This document shows positions 50,301 through 62,300 of a stretch of DNA of 64,000 nt, in pieces. A model generated the notes under the pieces. The model did no database searches and was not told the origin of the DNA. It saw only the letters and a list, made by a program, of their open reading frames with translations. Source of the stretch: Ananas comosus (taxonomy: Eukaryota; Streptophyta; Magnoliopsida; Poales; Bromeliaceae); contig NC_033633.1 in assembly GCF_001540865.1 (NCBI RefSeq), positions 1,509,130 through 1,573,129 of the forward strand, read 5' to 3'. The position numbers were made by a program, and so were the translations under genes. The stretch's first letter is position 1. Each line of letters starts with the position of its first letter.

Positions 50301-50309
50301 AATCTCCTT

Positions 50310-50317
50310 TATAAATA
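50310..50317 (+). promoter_or_regulatory. TATA box of LBD12
   Basis: TATAAATA lies 57-64 bp upstream of the LBD12 ATG, a normal distance for a short plant leader. Confidence 0.65.
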
Positions 50318-50373
50318 AGCAAGCCCACTCTCTTCATCTCTTCCCCCTTCTCCTGATCTCCTCGCGAAACCGC

Positions 50374-51080
50374 ATGGATCGAAAGACGGGCGGGAGCTCC
50401 CCTTGCGCATCGTGCAAGCTGTTACGAAGGCGGTGCGCGAAAGATTGCATTTTCGCTCCGTATTTCCCTCCCGACGATCCCCACAAGTTCGCGATCGTCC
50501 ACAAGGTCTTCGGTGCCAGCAATGTTAGCAAAATGTTGCAGGTCTCTCTCTTCTCTCTCTCTCTCTCACGTCCATATATCATATTCAATGAAAAGAGACT
50601 AGTACTAGACAGACGGTGCACGAATGTACAGATGCATTACGTGTCAGCAACTATATTTAAACGTACATACTGATCATGTATACGTACGTATATTATATAT
50701 ATATATGCGCTCTTTAGGAACTTCCGGTTCATCAAAGAGGGGATGCCGCGAGCAGTCTCGTGTACGAGGCGAATGCGAGGGTAAGGGATCCGGTTTACGG
50801 TTGCGTCGGGGCGATCTCGTACCTCCAAAACCAAGTCGCGCAGCTTCAGATGCAGCTCGCGATGGCTCAGGCGGAAATTTTGTGCGTCCAGATGCAGCAG
50901 GAGACTCCCTTTGCGCGCGAACAAAAGATCGGAATCGACGACGACGACGACCACGACGACAAGCACTTCATGTTGCAGCACAGTGGTTTCTCTCATGGTG
51001 TAAATCAGTTCATGAGTTTTTCCTCCCCTGGTACCAATGTAGTGCAGGAGCCTCTCAAGAGAGAGTCTCTTTGGGCATAA
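50374..51080 (+). CDS. LBD12: LOB-domain transcription factor, LBD12-like
   Basis: Plant-specific DNA-binding factor of the class I LBD/AS2 family, which acts in organ boundary and lateral organ development. Two exons, 50374-50541 and 50718-51080 (donor CAG|GTCTCT, acceptor TTTAG|GAA), 176 aa. The LOB domain starts near residue 8 with the zinc-type motif CASCKLLRRRCAKDC (C-x2-C-x6-C-x3-C), then the GAS block (FGASNVSKMLQELPVHQR). It ends with the leucine-zipper-like VYGCVGAISYLQNQVAQLQMQLA. The intron falls after ...KMLQ, the usual position in this family. The variable C-terminus contains an Asp-rich run (GIDDDDDHDD). The wording is close to Arabidopsis LBD12 (ASL5), though a different clade member cannot be excluded. 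Confidence 0.92.
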
Positions 51081-51439
51081 AAAAGAAATCATTTATATCC
51101 AAATATAGCAGTTTAAAGTGGCCGTATTTTTGTGATGTACCAATGTTTTTGTTTGTTTGCGTGTGTATCTGTACGTTTTCTTTTCATTAACTGGGATCAA
51201 GACGTTGTGGACACATAAAATTAGAACACAGGTAAGGTGTGGATACAGCTGATAAAATTAAAATATTATTATATTTCTTGTGCGAATAAAAATTAATAAA
51301 ATTTTTATTGACAGTTCATATATTTTAAGAAAAAAAATTCTTCATCATATAGAATTTATTTATATTGTCAAAAAAAATTATATTTATTTATTAAAAAGCT
51401 AAAATATTTATCGTTTTATATTGTATTTGCATAAAAAAA

Positions 51440-51665
51440 AGTTTTTTTTTTTATGGGACGTGCGTCGAAGATGTGTCCGTCGCACGTCCCCGTTGGACGC
51501 GAGTCTAACAGGAACACACGTGTATTCGGCAGTGATACGCGAGACTTATATATAGCTGTGTCGGTGATACGTAGATTGAAATTAATCTAAAACCTCGAGT
51601 CATTTCCACCTGGGACTCGAACCTCACACCCCTTTTCACTCAAGCCATTTCCGGACTTCAATGTA
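51440..51665 (-). mobile_element. second, unrelated tRNA-derived SINE-like element
   Basis: On the minus strand there is a perfect Pol III box B, GGTTCGAGTCC (51623-51613), preceded by a box-A-like TGGCTTGAGTG about 25 bases upstream. The element ends in an A-run (T-run at 51442-51452). Just before the tail a 10-bp inverted repeat, GGGACGTGCG/CGCACGTCCC (51455-51464 and 51481-51490), can form a hairpin. No clear target-site duplication is found. It could also be a different Pol III-derived repeat. Confidence 0.5.
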
Positions 51666-52199
51666 CGTAGATGGAAAGAATTTAATTTTTTCCATTTAAA
51701 AAAATGACTAATTAATATTTTTATCTACTATGTTAACAGCAAATAATGCAAATTTACTAAATGGAAAAGAGTCTCTTACGAGTAAAGCAATCAAAATTTA
51801 GTGTATGGGTCAACTCTTTTGCATGTATACTTTGAGTGAAAAAGAGGGCTTAGTGTCTTACTTCTTAGAACAAATGACTCTCTTTTAATCTGGTTTTTGT
51901 CCTATTAGCCAAATAAGAATTAATGATGGAACAACCCCACAATTTAATTAGTTAAACATCTTAAGAGTACCAAACTCCTTTTTCTTGTCTTTCTAACTTT
52001 AACAATAATTAAATTCCGATTCCGTATTAATTAGTGTAATCTTTGAAGCAAATAAAGCCAAAATCTACACCTATTTTGAAAGATTCCTCAACATATAATA
52101 TATACACCTGTTCTTCTCCTAAGTAGCACCATGCCTAAGCTTGTTTGGCCTCTTCTATCCCTTCGATTTATGCTTTCTTAGTTGGATGTATATATACAT

Positions 52200-52352
52200 A
52201 AAGTCTGGCTATTATACTTTTAAGAGTACGATTCCCTTCGTACTCATAAATTATTTTCGATAATAGAGCTTCCGAATTGACGATCAATGCCGTTAAATAT
52301 TTTCTATAGCATTTAAAAACTTTTAAAAATCAAATTTTTATATAGTAGCTCT
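52200..52352. mobile_element. type-A MITE, internal-deletion derivative
   Basis: The left end and inner arm are present (AAGTCTGGCTATTATACTTT, TTCGATAATAGAGCTTCCGA). The sequence then jumps to a right terminus (TATATAGTAGCTCTA). Most of the internal sequence and right arm are missing. Confidence 0.55.
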
Positions 52353-52353
52353 A

Positions 52354-52410
52354 ATACACACACACGCACACACACACACGCGCGCGCGCACACACACACA
52401 TATATATATA
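52354..52410. repeat. compound (CA)n(CG)n(CA)n(TA)n microsatellite
   Basis: An uninterrupted alternating purine-pyrimidine stretch of about 55 bp: CA repeats with CG islands (CGCGCGCGCG), then CA, then TA. Such sequences can adopt Z-DNA. It lies between two MITEs. Confidence 0.85.
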
Positions 52411-52635
52411 GAATTGAGTTTCTATACTTTTAAAAGTACCAAGCCATTGATGTTTGTAAGTTTTCGGTCCTTGAATTAAGAAATGTATGGTTAGGATGAT
52501 GTGGGCCTCCTAGGGTTGATTTGATGGTTGGTTGAATAATATAATCTAACGGATAAAAATGATCAAAAGCAAAGATCTAAGAGTAAAAAATTTATAAGCA
52601 TCAAGTGCTTGGTACTTTTACAAGCACCATAGCCG

Positions 52636-52640
<5 letters not shown>
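52410..52640. mobile_element. type-B MITE (about 230 bp), reverse orientation, in (TA)n
   Basis: Ends GAATTGAGTTTCTATACTTT and AAGCACCATAGCCGGACTA, with (TA)n on both sides. It is a reverse-oriented relative of 48292-48516, sharing TACTTTTAAAAGTACCAAG and the GGCCTCCTAGGGTTGA centre. Confidence 0.75.

Positions 52641-52704
<64 letters not shown>
52638..52704. repeat. (TA)n microsatellite, about 33 units
   Basis: Perfect TA dinucleotide run next to the type-B element ending at 52640. It is likely the expanded target of that insertion. Confidence 0.9.
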
Positions 52705-52706
<2 letters not shown>

Positions 52707-54047
52707 CTTTTTATACTTGAAAGAAGGACTCTTTTGTTTTTTCTAAGCACAACAACTGTTAAAGAGAAAACATACTAATATTCCTCAGAAGACCCAAACA
52801 AACTAAAACCATATTGTTTTAAGACTTCAACAAGTATGCTAGATTATGATATAAGAATTGTTATTATTTCTATACATACATCAAGATCTAATGTATGATC
52901 ATCATATTAATTAATCTTTTATTTGAAAGAAAGAAGAAAAAAAAACTTTGTAGTGATTGGATGGTGTACTAGGTTTCAAATTTTTTTTTTGGCTCTGCAT
53001 TATTGAAACTAGTAATTATTCAGGTAGATTTAAATAGAAAGGGATTATAATTATACTTAGTACGTACGTCAACATCAAAAACAAAATTAGCTAACAATTC
53101 TATAATAAATTAAGAGGATTATCATTGTAAGGTACATAAATTTCTATGGATGACAATATATATATAATTCCATACATGTGCAAAACACTTTCTCATCTCG
53201 TTTTTTTTTTGTGATATATAATTCATAATACACAAGTGATAATTTACAAATTATCTAAGTTTTTCCGGTTTTATGTGGATAATTAAGGGTCCTTTTTGGT
53301 ACCGAGGAATACATAAAGTGTATAGAAATATACATCTCCGTCTTTTGACAGGTCGGTAAAGTATATTCTAACTGATTCATTGCGATATCCACAACTTGAT
53401 ATTACTTATGAAAATATACGAATTAACTATTTTTCTATCATTTTTTTTCACCGCAAGTACGTAACACAGTCTCTGGCCTTTTAATTTCAAATGGAGCCTA
53501 AAATAAATAACTAGTTCTAACTTAGGGATTGGGGGTTAAGAGGTCTAGTTCATGAATCCTCTCCTCTTGGGTTTAGTGCGATAAAAGTAGAGTGGTCAAT
53601 GCTGTTGAAAATGAATTCTATAATTAAAAACCACACAATATTTGAAATTGTTAAATGAGATTTTTTTTTTTTTTTTTTAAGTGCACTTGTTCTCGAACTT
53701 GAACAAAACCAAAACCGAAACCAAAACAAGGTAAGAAAAGATAGTGGGAAAGCGAGGAAACATTTTTCTCCTTTGAGGGCTCGAGGATAATATTAGTAAA
53801 TTCTCTAACTAGTTGATTAGATTAAAAAATGTATTCTCAAGAATTTTTGACAAGAAGGAGCACTAAATAACAATTTACAATAATTTTTTTTAGTATAAAG
53901 AGATTTGGGAATCAAGCAGGAGCATATCCTTGCAACATCCCTGCTTCACGTATAACATAGTGAGAATTTCTGAGTTTGTTTATCAAATGCTTAATTCTTG
54001 ATTTTTAGTATCAGATCCTCTATACTTCCGATAGTATATTAGCTCTA

Positions 54048-54078
<31 letters not shown>

Positions 54079-54112
54079 GAGTTGGACTTGGTTACTATTA
54101 GTAGCAAAATTN
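54079..54112. mobile_element. type-B MITE start, duplicated fragment ending in N
   Basis: GAGTTGGACTTGGTTACTAT...CAAAATT stops at the N (54112). It is then followed by (TA)n and a full-length copy that begins with nearly the same sequence at 54153. One base differs, so the two are not identical reads. Confidence 0.6.
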
Positions 54113-54152
<40 letters not shown>

Positions 54153-54156
<4 letters not shown>

Positions 54157-54405
54157 TTGGACTTGGCTACTATTAGTAGCAAAATCCCATTGTTGCTAAT
54201 AGTTTTTTAGCCTTTGGGTCAACTCTTTTCATTATTTCTTACCATTGGATTAAATACTATAACCCAGTGGGGACCACTCAACCCTAGGGGGACCACTCAA
54301 CTCTAACCGACTAATATCATCCCGACCCTACAATTTTTCATCCAAGGGTTAAAAACTTGATAGCAAAAAGAGCGTTTTACTATTAATAGTATTCCAGCCT
54401 AATTA
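54153..54405. mobile_element. type-B MITE (about 250 bp) in (TA)n
   Basis: Ends GAGTTGGACTTGGCTACTAT and TAGTATTCCAGCCTAATTA, flanked by (TA)n. The centre is ACCACTCAACCCTAGGGGGA. It closely resembles 48553-48798. Confidence 0.8.
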
Positions 54406-54413
54406 TATATATA

Positions 54414-54960
54414 TGAATCCGGCTACTATACTTTTAGGAGTACGATCACCCTCGTACTCATAAGTTGTTTTCGATGATAGAGCTTGCGAATCGACAATCC
54501 ATACCGTTAAACATTATCTGGAGCATTAAAACGTCTAGAAATTAAATTTTATAATTTTTCGACATCATTTATCTTACGATTAAAAGGATACAAAATTGAC
54601 AATTTTTAACGGCTAGTATGGAATATTTGCTAGTTTAACAGTGTAAAAGAATCGAAATCAGTTGAATTTTTAATAAAAAATTTTATTCACTACATAGATA
54701 AAGATTAATAACTCCGATCTTAAATTGAAGGATCCGATCATCCATTTTTAAGGCGTCGTTCGATTTTGACTGTTCATTTTATACGCGCTTGATGAACTTT
54801 CTTATAATTTCGAAAAATTACGAAATTTATTTTCTAGGAGTTTCAAATACTTTATATCATATTTAATGGAGTTGATCGTCGATTCGAAAGTTTCATCATT
54901 GAAAACAACTTATGAGTACGAAGTGCTCTATACTAATAAGAGTATAGTAACTCTAGCCCC
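54414..54960. mobile_element. type-A foldback MITE next to the assembly gap
   Basis: Left end GAATCCGGCTACTATACTTT pairs with right end GAGTATAGTAACTCTAGCC. A subterminal hairpin (GAGTACGA...TCGTACTC) follows the left end. Inner arm TTTCGATGATAGAGCTTGCG with its mirror GATCGTCGATTCGAAAGTTT. It is separated from the type-B element on its left by only a short TA run. Confidence 0.8.
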
Positions 54961-54966
54961 ATATAT

Positions 54967-55499
54967 NNNNNNNNNNNNNNNNNNNNNNNNNNNNNNNNNN
55001 NNNNNNNNNNNNNNNNNNNNNNNNNNNNNNNNNNNNNNNNNNNNNNNNNNNNNNNNNNNNNNNNNNNNNNNNNNNNNNNNNNNNNNNNNNNNNNNNNNNN
55101 NNNNNNNNNNNNNNNNNNNNNNNNNNNNNNNNNNNNNNNNNNNNNNNNNNNNNNNNNNNNNNNNNNNNNNNNNNNNNNNNNNNNNNNNNNNNNNNNNNNN
55201 NNNNNNNNNNNNNNNNNNNNNNNNNNNNNNNNNNNNNNNNNNNNNNNNNNNNNNNNNNNNNNNNNNNNNNNNNNNNNNNNNNNNNNNNNNNNNNNNNNNN
55301 NNNNNNNNNNNNNNNNNNNNNNNNNNNNNNNNNNNNNNNNNNNNNNNNNNNNNNNNNNNNNNNNNNNNNNNNNNNNNNNNNNNNNNNNNNNNNNNNNNNN
55401 NNNNNNNNNNNNNNNNNNNNNNNNNNNNNNNNNNNNNNNNNNNNNNNNNNNNNNNNNNNNNNNNNNNNNNNNNNNNNNNNNNNNNNNNNNNNNNNNNNN
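54967..55499. other. assembly gap (533 Ns)
   Basis: A run of Ns, flanked on both sides by (TA)n sequence. Any reading frame across it is meaningless. Confidence 0.99.
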
Positions 55500-55507
55500 A
55501 TATATAC

Positions 55508-55556
<49 letters not shown>

Positions 55557-55559
55557 TAC

Positions 55560-55616
<57 letters not shown>

Positions 55617-57130
55617 ACATTTTTACACGCAATTTAACTTGTATCAAAATAATTTCGAAATACCAACACTGTCATTACTTTAATTTTTTCGCATAATGCA
55701 CATTGTAGCGAAATATATAACCTTTTCAAAGTTTACACTTTACAAGATGTGCATAAAGAAGCACAAAACTTTATTTGCAACAAAAAATAAAAAAAGGTGA
55801 AATTGATCAATGCCTATGTAACGCCCAATAATCTCATATCAGATGGACAAATAATTTTATTTAAAATATATGAGGCCTACACGCTAATAATAATAATTGG
55901 TTTTAAGTATTTTCAGCCGGTAACTTGGATCCAACGAGTTATTATTGCTAGCGGGTCGAGTAGTTGCAACCCACGTAGACATGTTTATATGAAATTTTCA
56001 AATTTTTTTTTTTTTTTTGCATATTAGTTTAATAGGTGAATAAATTGAGTCCTTTCCATAGCAGTTTTTGGAGGCCCAAACCAGTTCACTTATGGGCCGA
56101 ATGAAGTGCATTTCCATCCGGGAAAGCAATTTCCACTGATGTAGGCCTATGTTGGGCTAAAAAAGACAACACTAATGCCATATAAGTTAAACTACAAACC
56201 AATTAAATATTTAACTTATGGCGCATTTGGTTCGAGTTATATAACATTACAGGTTATTTCAACATAATCAGATATCTGAGATTTTGAATCAAATTACTAT
56301 TGATACAGCATTAGCGCGTTTAGAAAGATAGTGTCAAAAGAAGTGTTTTAGTAATTTTAGCATATTGCCTAGCAAAAGAAAACAAAATAATAATAGATTT
56401 TCTGATTATCTAATAATATTTGATTTGCTTGTAATGCGATCTTAGTTAGCATTGAATAATTCTTTTAGATGGTTGTTCTTGTGCTATCTTAATTAAAATT
56501 AAAGAACTTTAAATAGCAATTATGCTTATTACTATCAATTTCCCTCTTGACATGCGATCAGTATTTTAATGATCAAGCTATAATTAAACTAAATAGCAAA
56601 TATGTTTGTTTACATTATCAAAGCCTTATGATTCTGAGTATATTATTTTCTATCTATAGATTAATTATTTCCTAAAATTTGTTCAAACATGGCAACATTT
56701 TCTCTCTCGAGATTACACATAATGTTGTCCATGGATTGTAGGGTCAAATCAATAAGCCAAGGTGGATGTATTTAGATCTTGGACCTGATACAAATAATTT
56801 ATGTAATCCATTTTTCAACTTTTTCATTGTCAACTCCTCTATGAGTTGTTTGAAACTACTTATCAGTGACGAAATCAAAGATAATATTTATCTACTTATA
56901 CTATTATGACTTATAAATACGTAGTATCGGCGGTCTAATTTTGCAGAATCAAAAAAGAGTTGAGGAAAAACTTAGCAGACCCGAGCATTTCGGCTCGAAT
57001 TGAGCTTGAGCTTACCCTTTATTACTTTCGAACCAAACCAAGTGTGTCTCAGCTCGCTCAAGCTCGGCTCGTTTCAAACGGATCCTTCAATCTCTACTCT
57101 AGAAAACACCCTTTTTTTTTAAAAAAAAAA

Positions 57131-57470
57131 AAAAGGCAAATTACACCTTTGGTTCTCAAACCACATAATGTATGATATTTTGGTTCTTAAATTTTAATTT
57201 ATTATAATTTTTAGTTCAAATTTTTTAAATTATTATAATTAAGTTTCACGATCCAATTTAGTTGTGATTGATGATACGACAATAATTAAAATACTACACT
57301 GTTTTAATATCAACAACTTGCCAACTAATTTAGTGACTAAATTAGTTTGTGAGATTTAATTATAATAATTTACAAAGTTCGAGCCATAAATTATAACAAA
57401 GTAAAATATAAGAATCGGAATGTCACGCTTCTCTGAGAAACAAAAGTGCAATTTATCCAAAATAATATTT
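57131..57470. repeat. foldback repeat with 'AAATTACACCTTTGGTTCT' arms
   Basis: The left arm (CAAATTACACCTTTGGTTCT...TTAATTTATTATAATTTTTA) pairs with the right arm (ATAATTTACAAAGTTCGAGC...ACAAAAGTGCAATTTATCC). A related single arm occurs near 165-235. Confidence 0.5.
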
Positions 57471-57515
57471 GTCCTGAATTAAGCTAAAATATTTTTAAAA
57501 GTATTTGGATATTTT

Positions 57516-57671
57516 CTTTTTTTGAAAGAAATGTAGCAATTACTATCCACAACATTCGTTTATTTCTTTTAGAAATAAACTTAACACTAAATATAAAGCA
57601 ATTAGGCTTCGAATTTGAGACCTGGGTATCAACTACCAAATCTTTTGCCACTCGCGCTAAAAACGGTCGGT
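57516..57671 (-). mobile_element. tRNA-derived SINE, copy 2, same family as 626-783
   Basis: Flanked by a 15-bp direct repeat with one mismatch (GTATTTGGATATTTT at 57501-57515; GTATTTGAATATTTT at 57672-57686). On the minus strand there is a box-A-like AGATTTGGTAGTTGA, a box B AATTCGAAGCC, a middle TTTATTTCTAAAAGAAATAAACGAA shared with copy 1 (quoted in part: TTTCTAAAAGAAATAAACG), and an A-run tail. It is older and more diverged than copy 1. Confidence 0.7.
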
Positions 57672-59224
57672 GTATTTGAATATTTTTACTTTTAGATTTA
57701 TAGTTCTTGGGCGAAGAATCGTGTGATTAAAATGATCTCTCGTTAAAATTTAGTGGTGGTTGGTGGAATAATATTGATGCAAGGGATAAAAGTAATCAAA
57801 ATGGTAAATCTCACGGTAGAAAAATTGGGAGCATTGAAAAAGTCTAGAATGCACCCGTTATATTGCTGATATGGCGTACCCAACCAATAGGATTATCCTT
57901 CTTGGATTCATCCGTCCCATCATGGTTAACAAAAAAATATTTTTTATTATATTTTTCTCTCAATAAGAGAGATATGATTGGTTTGTTACTGATGATGTGG
58001 TGCAAGTGTCACACTATAGACTTCGGCTTAGTTTGGTTGTGAGATACATCGGACACTCTTAGGTAAAATGGAGCAAAGGTAAAAGCATATAGAAATATAT
58101 TTCTGCATTCTCCGATAAAACTGCATAAATATTACATACGAAAATAGACAGAATATTTTACTATCATACTTTCTCAGCGAAGGAAACACGAAGCCTTCCT
58201 AATCATCAGGTAGTGGTGGTAGGAGTAACTGTCGATGTGGTTAAAGCTATATACACACTCCTTAGTTAATCCCAACCCTTTATATTATTAATCATTAATT
58301 AATTAGTTAATTAATATAATAACAACAGTACGGCGCTTATTTGAAGCCTCCCCCTAATTAATTTTCCGAGTCAACTCTATATATAGTTTATGACGATTTT
58401 TTATAACTACGGAAAATGTCGACATTCTTTCGACACCCTCTCTTTTTCTTTTCTTTTTTTTTTAATTTTCTATTCTGACTTTTTAGAAAAAAAAAAAAAA
58501 AACTTGTCCTTTGACCTCGCCTTATTACTTGTCATGATCACACCAAGCACACCGCCCTTTTTATACCTCCAAGTGATTTATTAATAAAAGTGGCGTGTGA
58601 ATATCACATGTTCGCGCGTGCCTGCGTATGCGTTTTAAAAGTTTTGTTTGAGATTACGAAAAAAATGCATTGCACATAAATTATACTAGTTTGATTGAGA
58701 TAAGTTTTCTGTGCTTTTATTGATCGAGCGATTTATTCTGCATATCAAATCGTTCATTAATCTTCACTCAAAATCAGCCGTGGACTTCACTTTTTCGTTA
58801 AATCTTCACGTCATTACGTAGTGGTAAGCTGGATTAGACTCCATTATCATGAAATATGGCTATAGCACATCAAATTGATTCAATTCAGATGTAATTTTGA
58901 ACTGTATTATGAAAGATGAGAAATATACGATACATGAAATTTAAGGTAATAACATTCTACACAATTAGACTAGACAGGTCTGTAACATCGAGTACTTGAT
59001 GCATCTGTGTCTTTTCAAACAATCATCGGATCGACGCCACTTATTTCTGTAAGCAGAAAATTTCTGCATCTATGATTGCAGAGACTTTGCTCTGCTGCTG
59101 CAGCTGCAGGCAATAATGTGTAAGAATCCAAAAACAGGAAAAAAAAAAAATCACAATTTGCACGCCTTAAGTGACACTTATTAAGGTCACCCCACCCTCT
59201 CTAATCAATGCCACTACAAAACAA

Positions 59225-59277
59225 CCCCCCCCCCCCCCCCCCTCCAATCTCCATACACACACCCCCCCCCCACCCCC
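59225..59277. repeat. poly-C tracts upstream of the ZIP gene
   Basis: A run of 18 Cs (59225-59242), then CA repeats and two more C-runs up to 59277, about 90 bp before the ZIP start codon. It lies in the promoter or leader and is prone to sequencing error. Confidence 0.85.
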
Positions 59278-59368
59278 AATAAGGGAATCGTCCTCTCAAC
59301 ATTTCCTCGTTCCTCGCCTAACCCTCGTTCCCCGTCGCCGTCCACGCGGGCTGTGGACTGCGCCGCCG

Positions 59369-62300
59369 ATGAGGGCGGGACGGGGACAAGTCCCGTGCCC
59401 AGGCCTCAAGATCGCCGCCTTCTTCTCTATCCTCGTCTGCGGCTCTATCGGCTGCCTCCTTCCGATGCTTGGCCGCAGGTCAGATTCTGCAAAACAATCG
59501 ATTACTCTAAAAGCGCGTTTGGTCCGAAGTAGGAATGCAAATCGGAATACGAATAAGAATAGCATAAAAACGAAATGGAATGATGAGAATAATAATCTGT
59601 TTGGTTCGCAAGAAGAATCGGAATCGAATTCATATTCACGTAAATTTTTTTATTAAATTTAAATTTATTATTCAAATTTTAATCAAACAATTTAAGTTAA
59701 AGATCAAAGTCAAAATTTATACTTAGAACTATTAAATTAAAATTTATATTTATATTCAAATTTAAATTTAAAAGTATGATTTATTCTAATGAATTTTTAT
59801 TTAAAAATTTATATTTGAATTCAAATAGCTATTATTGATTTTTTTTTTTTTTTCCTCAGGCACTTCCGAATCATAGTTGTAGAGGTGGGAGCCACTTTTG
59901 AGATATTTGAACCCTCCCGTAATAAAAATCGGAATGCTAATCTCTCAAACTCAACATTAAAATTTAAAAATATATATTTTAATTTTCATTTCAAATTTTA
60001 AATATTTCAAACTAAACATGTACTGAATGCTTTTCTTAACAGCTTAGTCCATTGAAAAATACCAAAAATTTATAGACCATAGTAACATTATGAAATGTCC
60101 CCTCTTAATTTTAATTTTTTTTTCTATTTGGGACATTTTAACTCGTAATTTTTTTTTAGTAATGTGTGATGGTAATTTAATAAATAATTTTAACTTATTT
60201 TTACGGTAAATAAAATTAAAAATAAGTAACTGCTGACAAGTAATAGAATAATTAAATTAAACTAAACTTTTAACCTATCTAATTGAAATAGCCAAAATAA
60301 AAAGATAGATTTTTTTTTTTTTTGAGTGAGAAAGCACAAAGGCTAATTTTATTTAACTTAATACTGTACAGCTGAATAATAACAAATAATAAGAGGATAA
60401 CAAATCACTTAACAAGCTCTCACCACAGTGACAAATGATCATAAAGAACCTTTAATCCAAATTAAAAAAAAAAAAATGAAGGGTGTTGTGTGAGAATACT
60501 TAAGAATTGTAATTTCTACGATCCTCATCTAAGAATACTTAGAATTTATACAACTAGTAGAGAAAAATAACGTAGGATTAGTATTCTCATTTTGAGTTGT
60601 AGATGTAGCATTGCTTTAAATTTGAAATGGTCCGAGAACAGTAGTGTAGAGAACGGTGTTTTAATATTTTATGCACGGCAGGGTCCCTCTGCTCCGTCCG
60701 GAGACCGACGTGTTCTTCGTGGTGAAGGCTTTCGCGGCGGGGGTGATCCTCGCCACCGGCTTCATCCACATCCTGCCGGACGCCTTCGACAAGCTGACGT
60801 CGTCATGCCTCCCGGACAGCCCCTGGCAGGACTTCCCGTTCGCCGGGTTCGGTGCGATGGTGGCCGCCATCGCCACCCTCGTCGTCGACACGCTCGCCAC
60901 CGGATACTTCAACCGGATGCATTACAAGCAGCAGGCCGGGGCGCGGGCAGCGGGGGCGGTGAGCGACGAGGCGAAGCCGCCGCCGCCACCGCAGGATGCG
61001 GAGGCGCAGCGGCACGACGACCACGTCCATGTCCACACCCACGCATCCCACGGCCACTCCCACGGCGCCGCTGTGCTGGCGGCGAGCGGGGATGCGTCGG
61101 AGCAACTCATCCGCTACCGCGTCATCTCGCTGGTAAAAATGTACAAAACTTATCTGAACAATATAACTTTACAAGTTTTATTTTTTATTCATTTAATTTA
61201 AGCTGTTTGATGATTTTTTAATTTTAAACATTTGAATAAATAGTCTGTTTAATAGAATTAATTAGACTATATTACATAATTCATATTACATATATATTTC
61301 TATTAAAGTAAAGGACTTTCCTAAATTCTACCAAAAAAGAGCCATCAAAATGGTTCGAATGTAACAATTTGAAAGATGAAGAGGGGGGTGACGTAGGGGG
61401 ATCCGCTCTCCCCTTTCCTCTTTCTCTTGGTGGCAAAATGCCTGACCCGGATAACGAATGAGACAATTTCTAATAACCTTATTAAAATACTTGGACTCAC
61501 CGACTCGACTAAGATTATCCTTACTTAATTTGTGGATGATACTTTTTTCTTCTGTGAGACTGAGAGAAGATTCATAAGAAACCTCAAATTCTTGTGGCTT
61601 CTATTTGAATGGGCATTCGGATTGACGGTCAATAGGGATAAGTCGGATCTCTTTTACACTGGATTGGTAGAAGGAAAAGCGGCTAGACTTGCAAATATCC
61701 TTGAGTGTCGGGTAGGCACTCTACCTACCAAATACCTAGGATTGCCTCTCTCTGTCAGACCCCCTTCAAAGGAAGATTGGAATGAAATTATTCTCAAAGT
61801 ACAAATAAAAATTGACGGATGTCAAGCAAAACTCCTCTCATGAGAGGGTAGACTAATTCTGACGAATGCGGTGCTTACTAACCTACCACTGTACTTTTTG
61901 TCATTATTCAAGGCGCTCCCAAATGGATGCTCGCGCTTATTGAGGCTTTATGTAGAGATTTTTTTTGGAATTGAGGAAGCAACCGCCCAGGCAAGGGATG
62001 CCTAATAGCGTGAAAGAAGGTGTGTAGGAGTAAGAAAGAATGATGGCTCGACATCTTAGACTTAGCCTTGATGAATTACGCTCTTCTGACCAAATGGTGG
62101 TGAAAATTTCACACGGTGCCACAACTATTATGGAACAAACTTATCCATGCCTTGTTTTATCGTAGAAGATTGAAGACCTTTGAAGGAGGGTAGATCATTT
62201 AAACCCTTCTCCTTTTGGTGGAGGGGAGTTTTATGCCAGAACGAGATCTTTAATTTGGGAATAACCTATAAGGTGGGAAATGGGTGTAATGTCGATTTTT

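Larger units (their letters stand above)
51666..59368. other. gene-poor region with MITEs, microsatellites and an assembly gap
   Basis: About 7.7 kb with no supported gene. It includes type-A and type-B MITEs (52200-54960), a compound microsatellite (52354-52410), long (TA)n runs (52638-52704, 54115-54152, 55500-55605), the N gap, a SINE (57516-57671), a foldback element (57131-57470) and the ZIP promoter with poly-C tracts. Confidence 0.55.

Noticed and set aside
54866..55696. Frames running through the N gap and (TA)n with Tyr-Ile repeats
   Set aside because: They consist of unknown bases and TA repeats.
56220..56330. Possible MITE starting GGCGCATTTGGTTCG
   Set aside because: One plausible end is seen, but I could not locate a convincing matching inverted terminus.
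57690..57850. Possible degenerate type-B MITE
   Set aside because: Some words (AATCAAAATGGTAAATCTCA) resemble type-B inner sequence, but no ends can be defined.
60592..61221. Arg/Pro/His-rich frame overlapping ZIP exon 2
   Set aside because: It is an alternative frame of the GC-rich exon; the ZIP frame has clear family motifs and matching splice sites.
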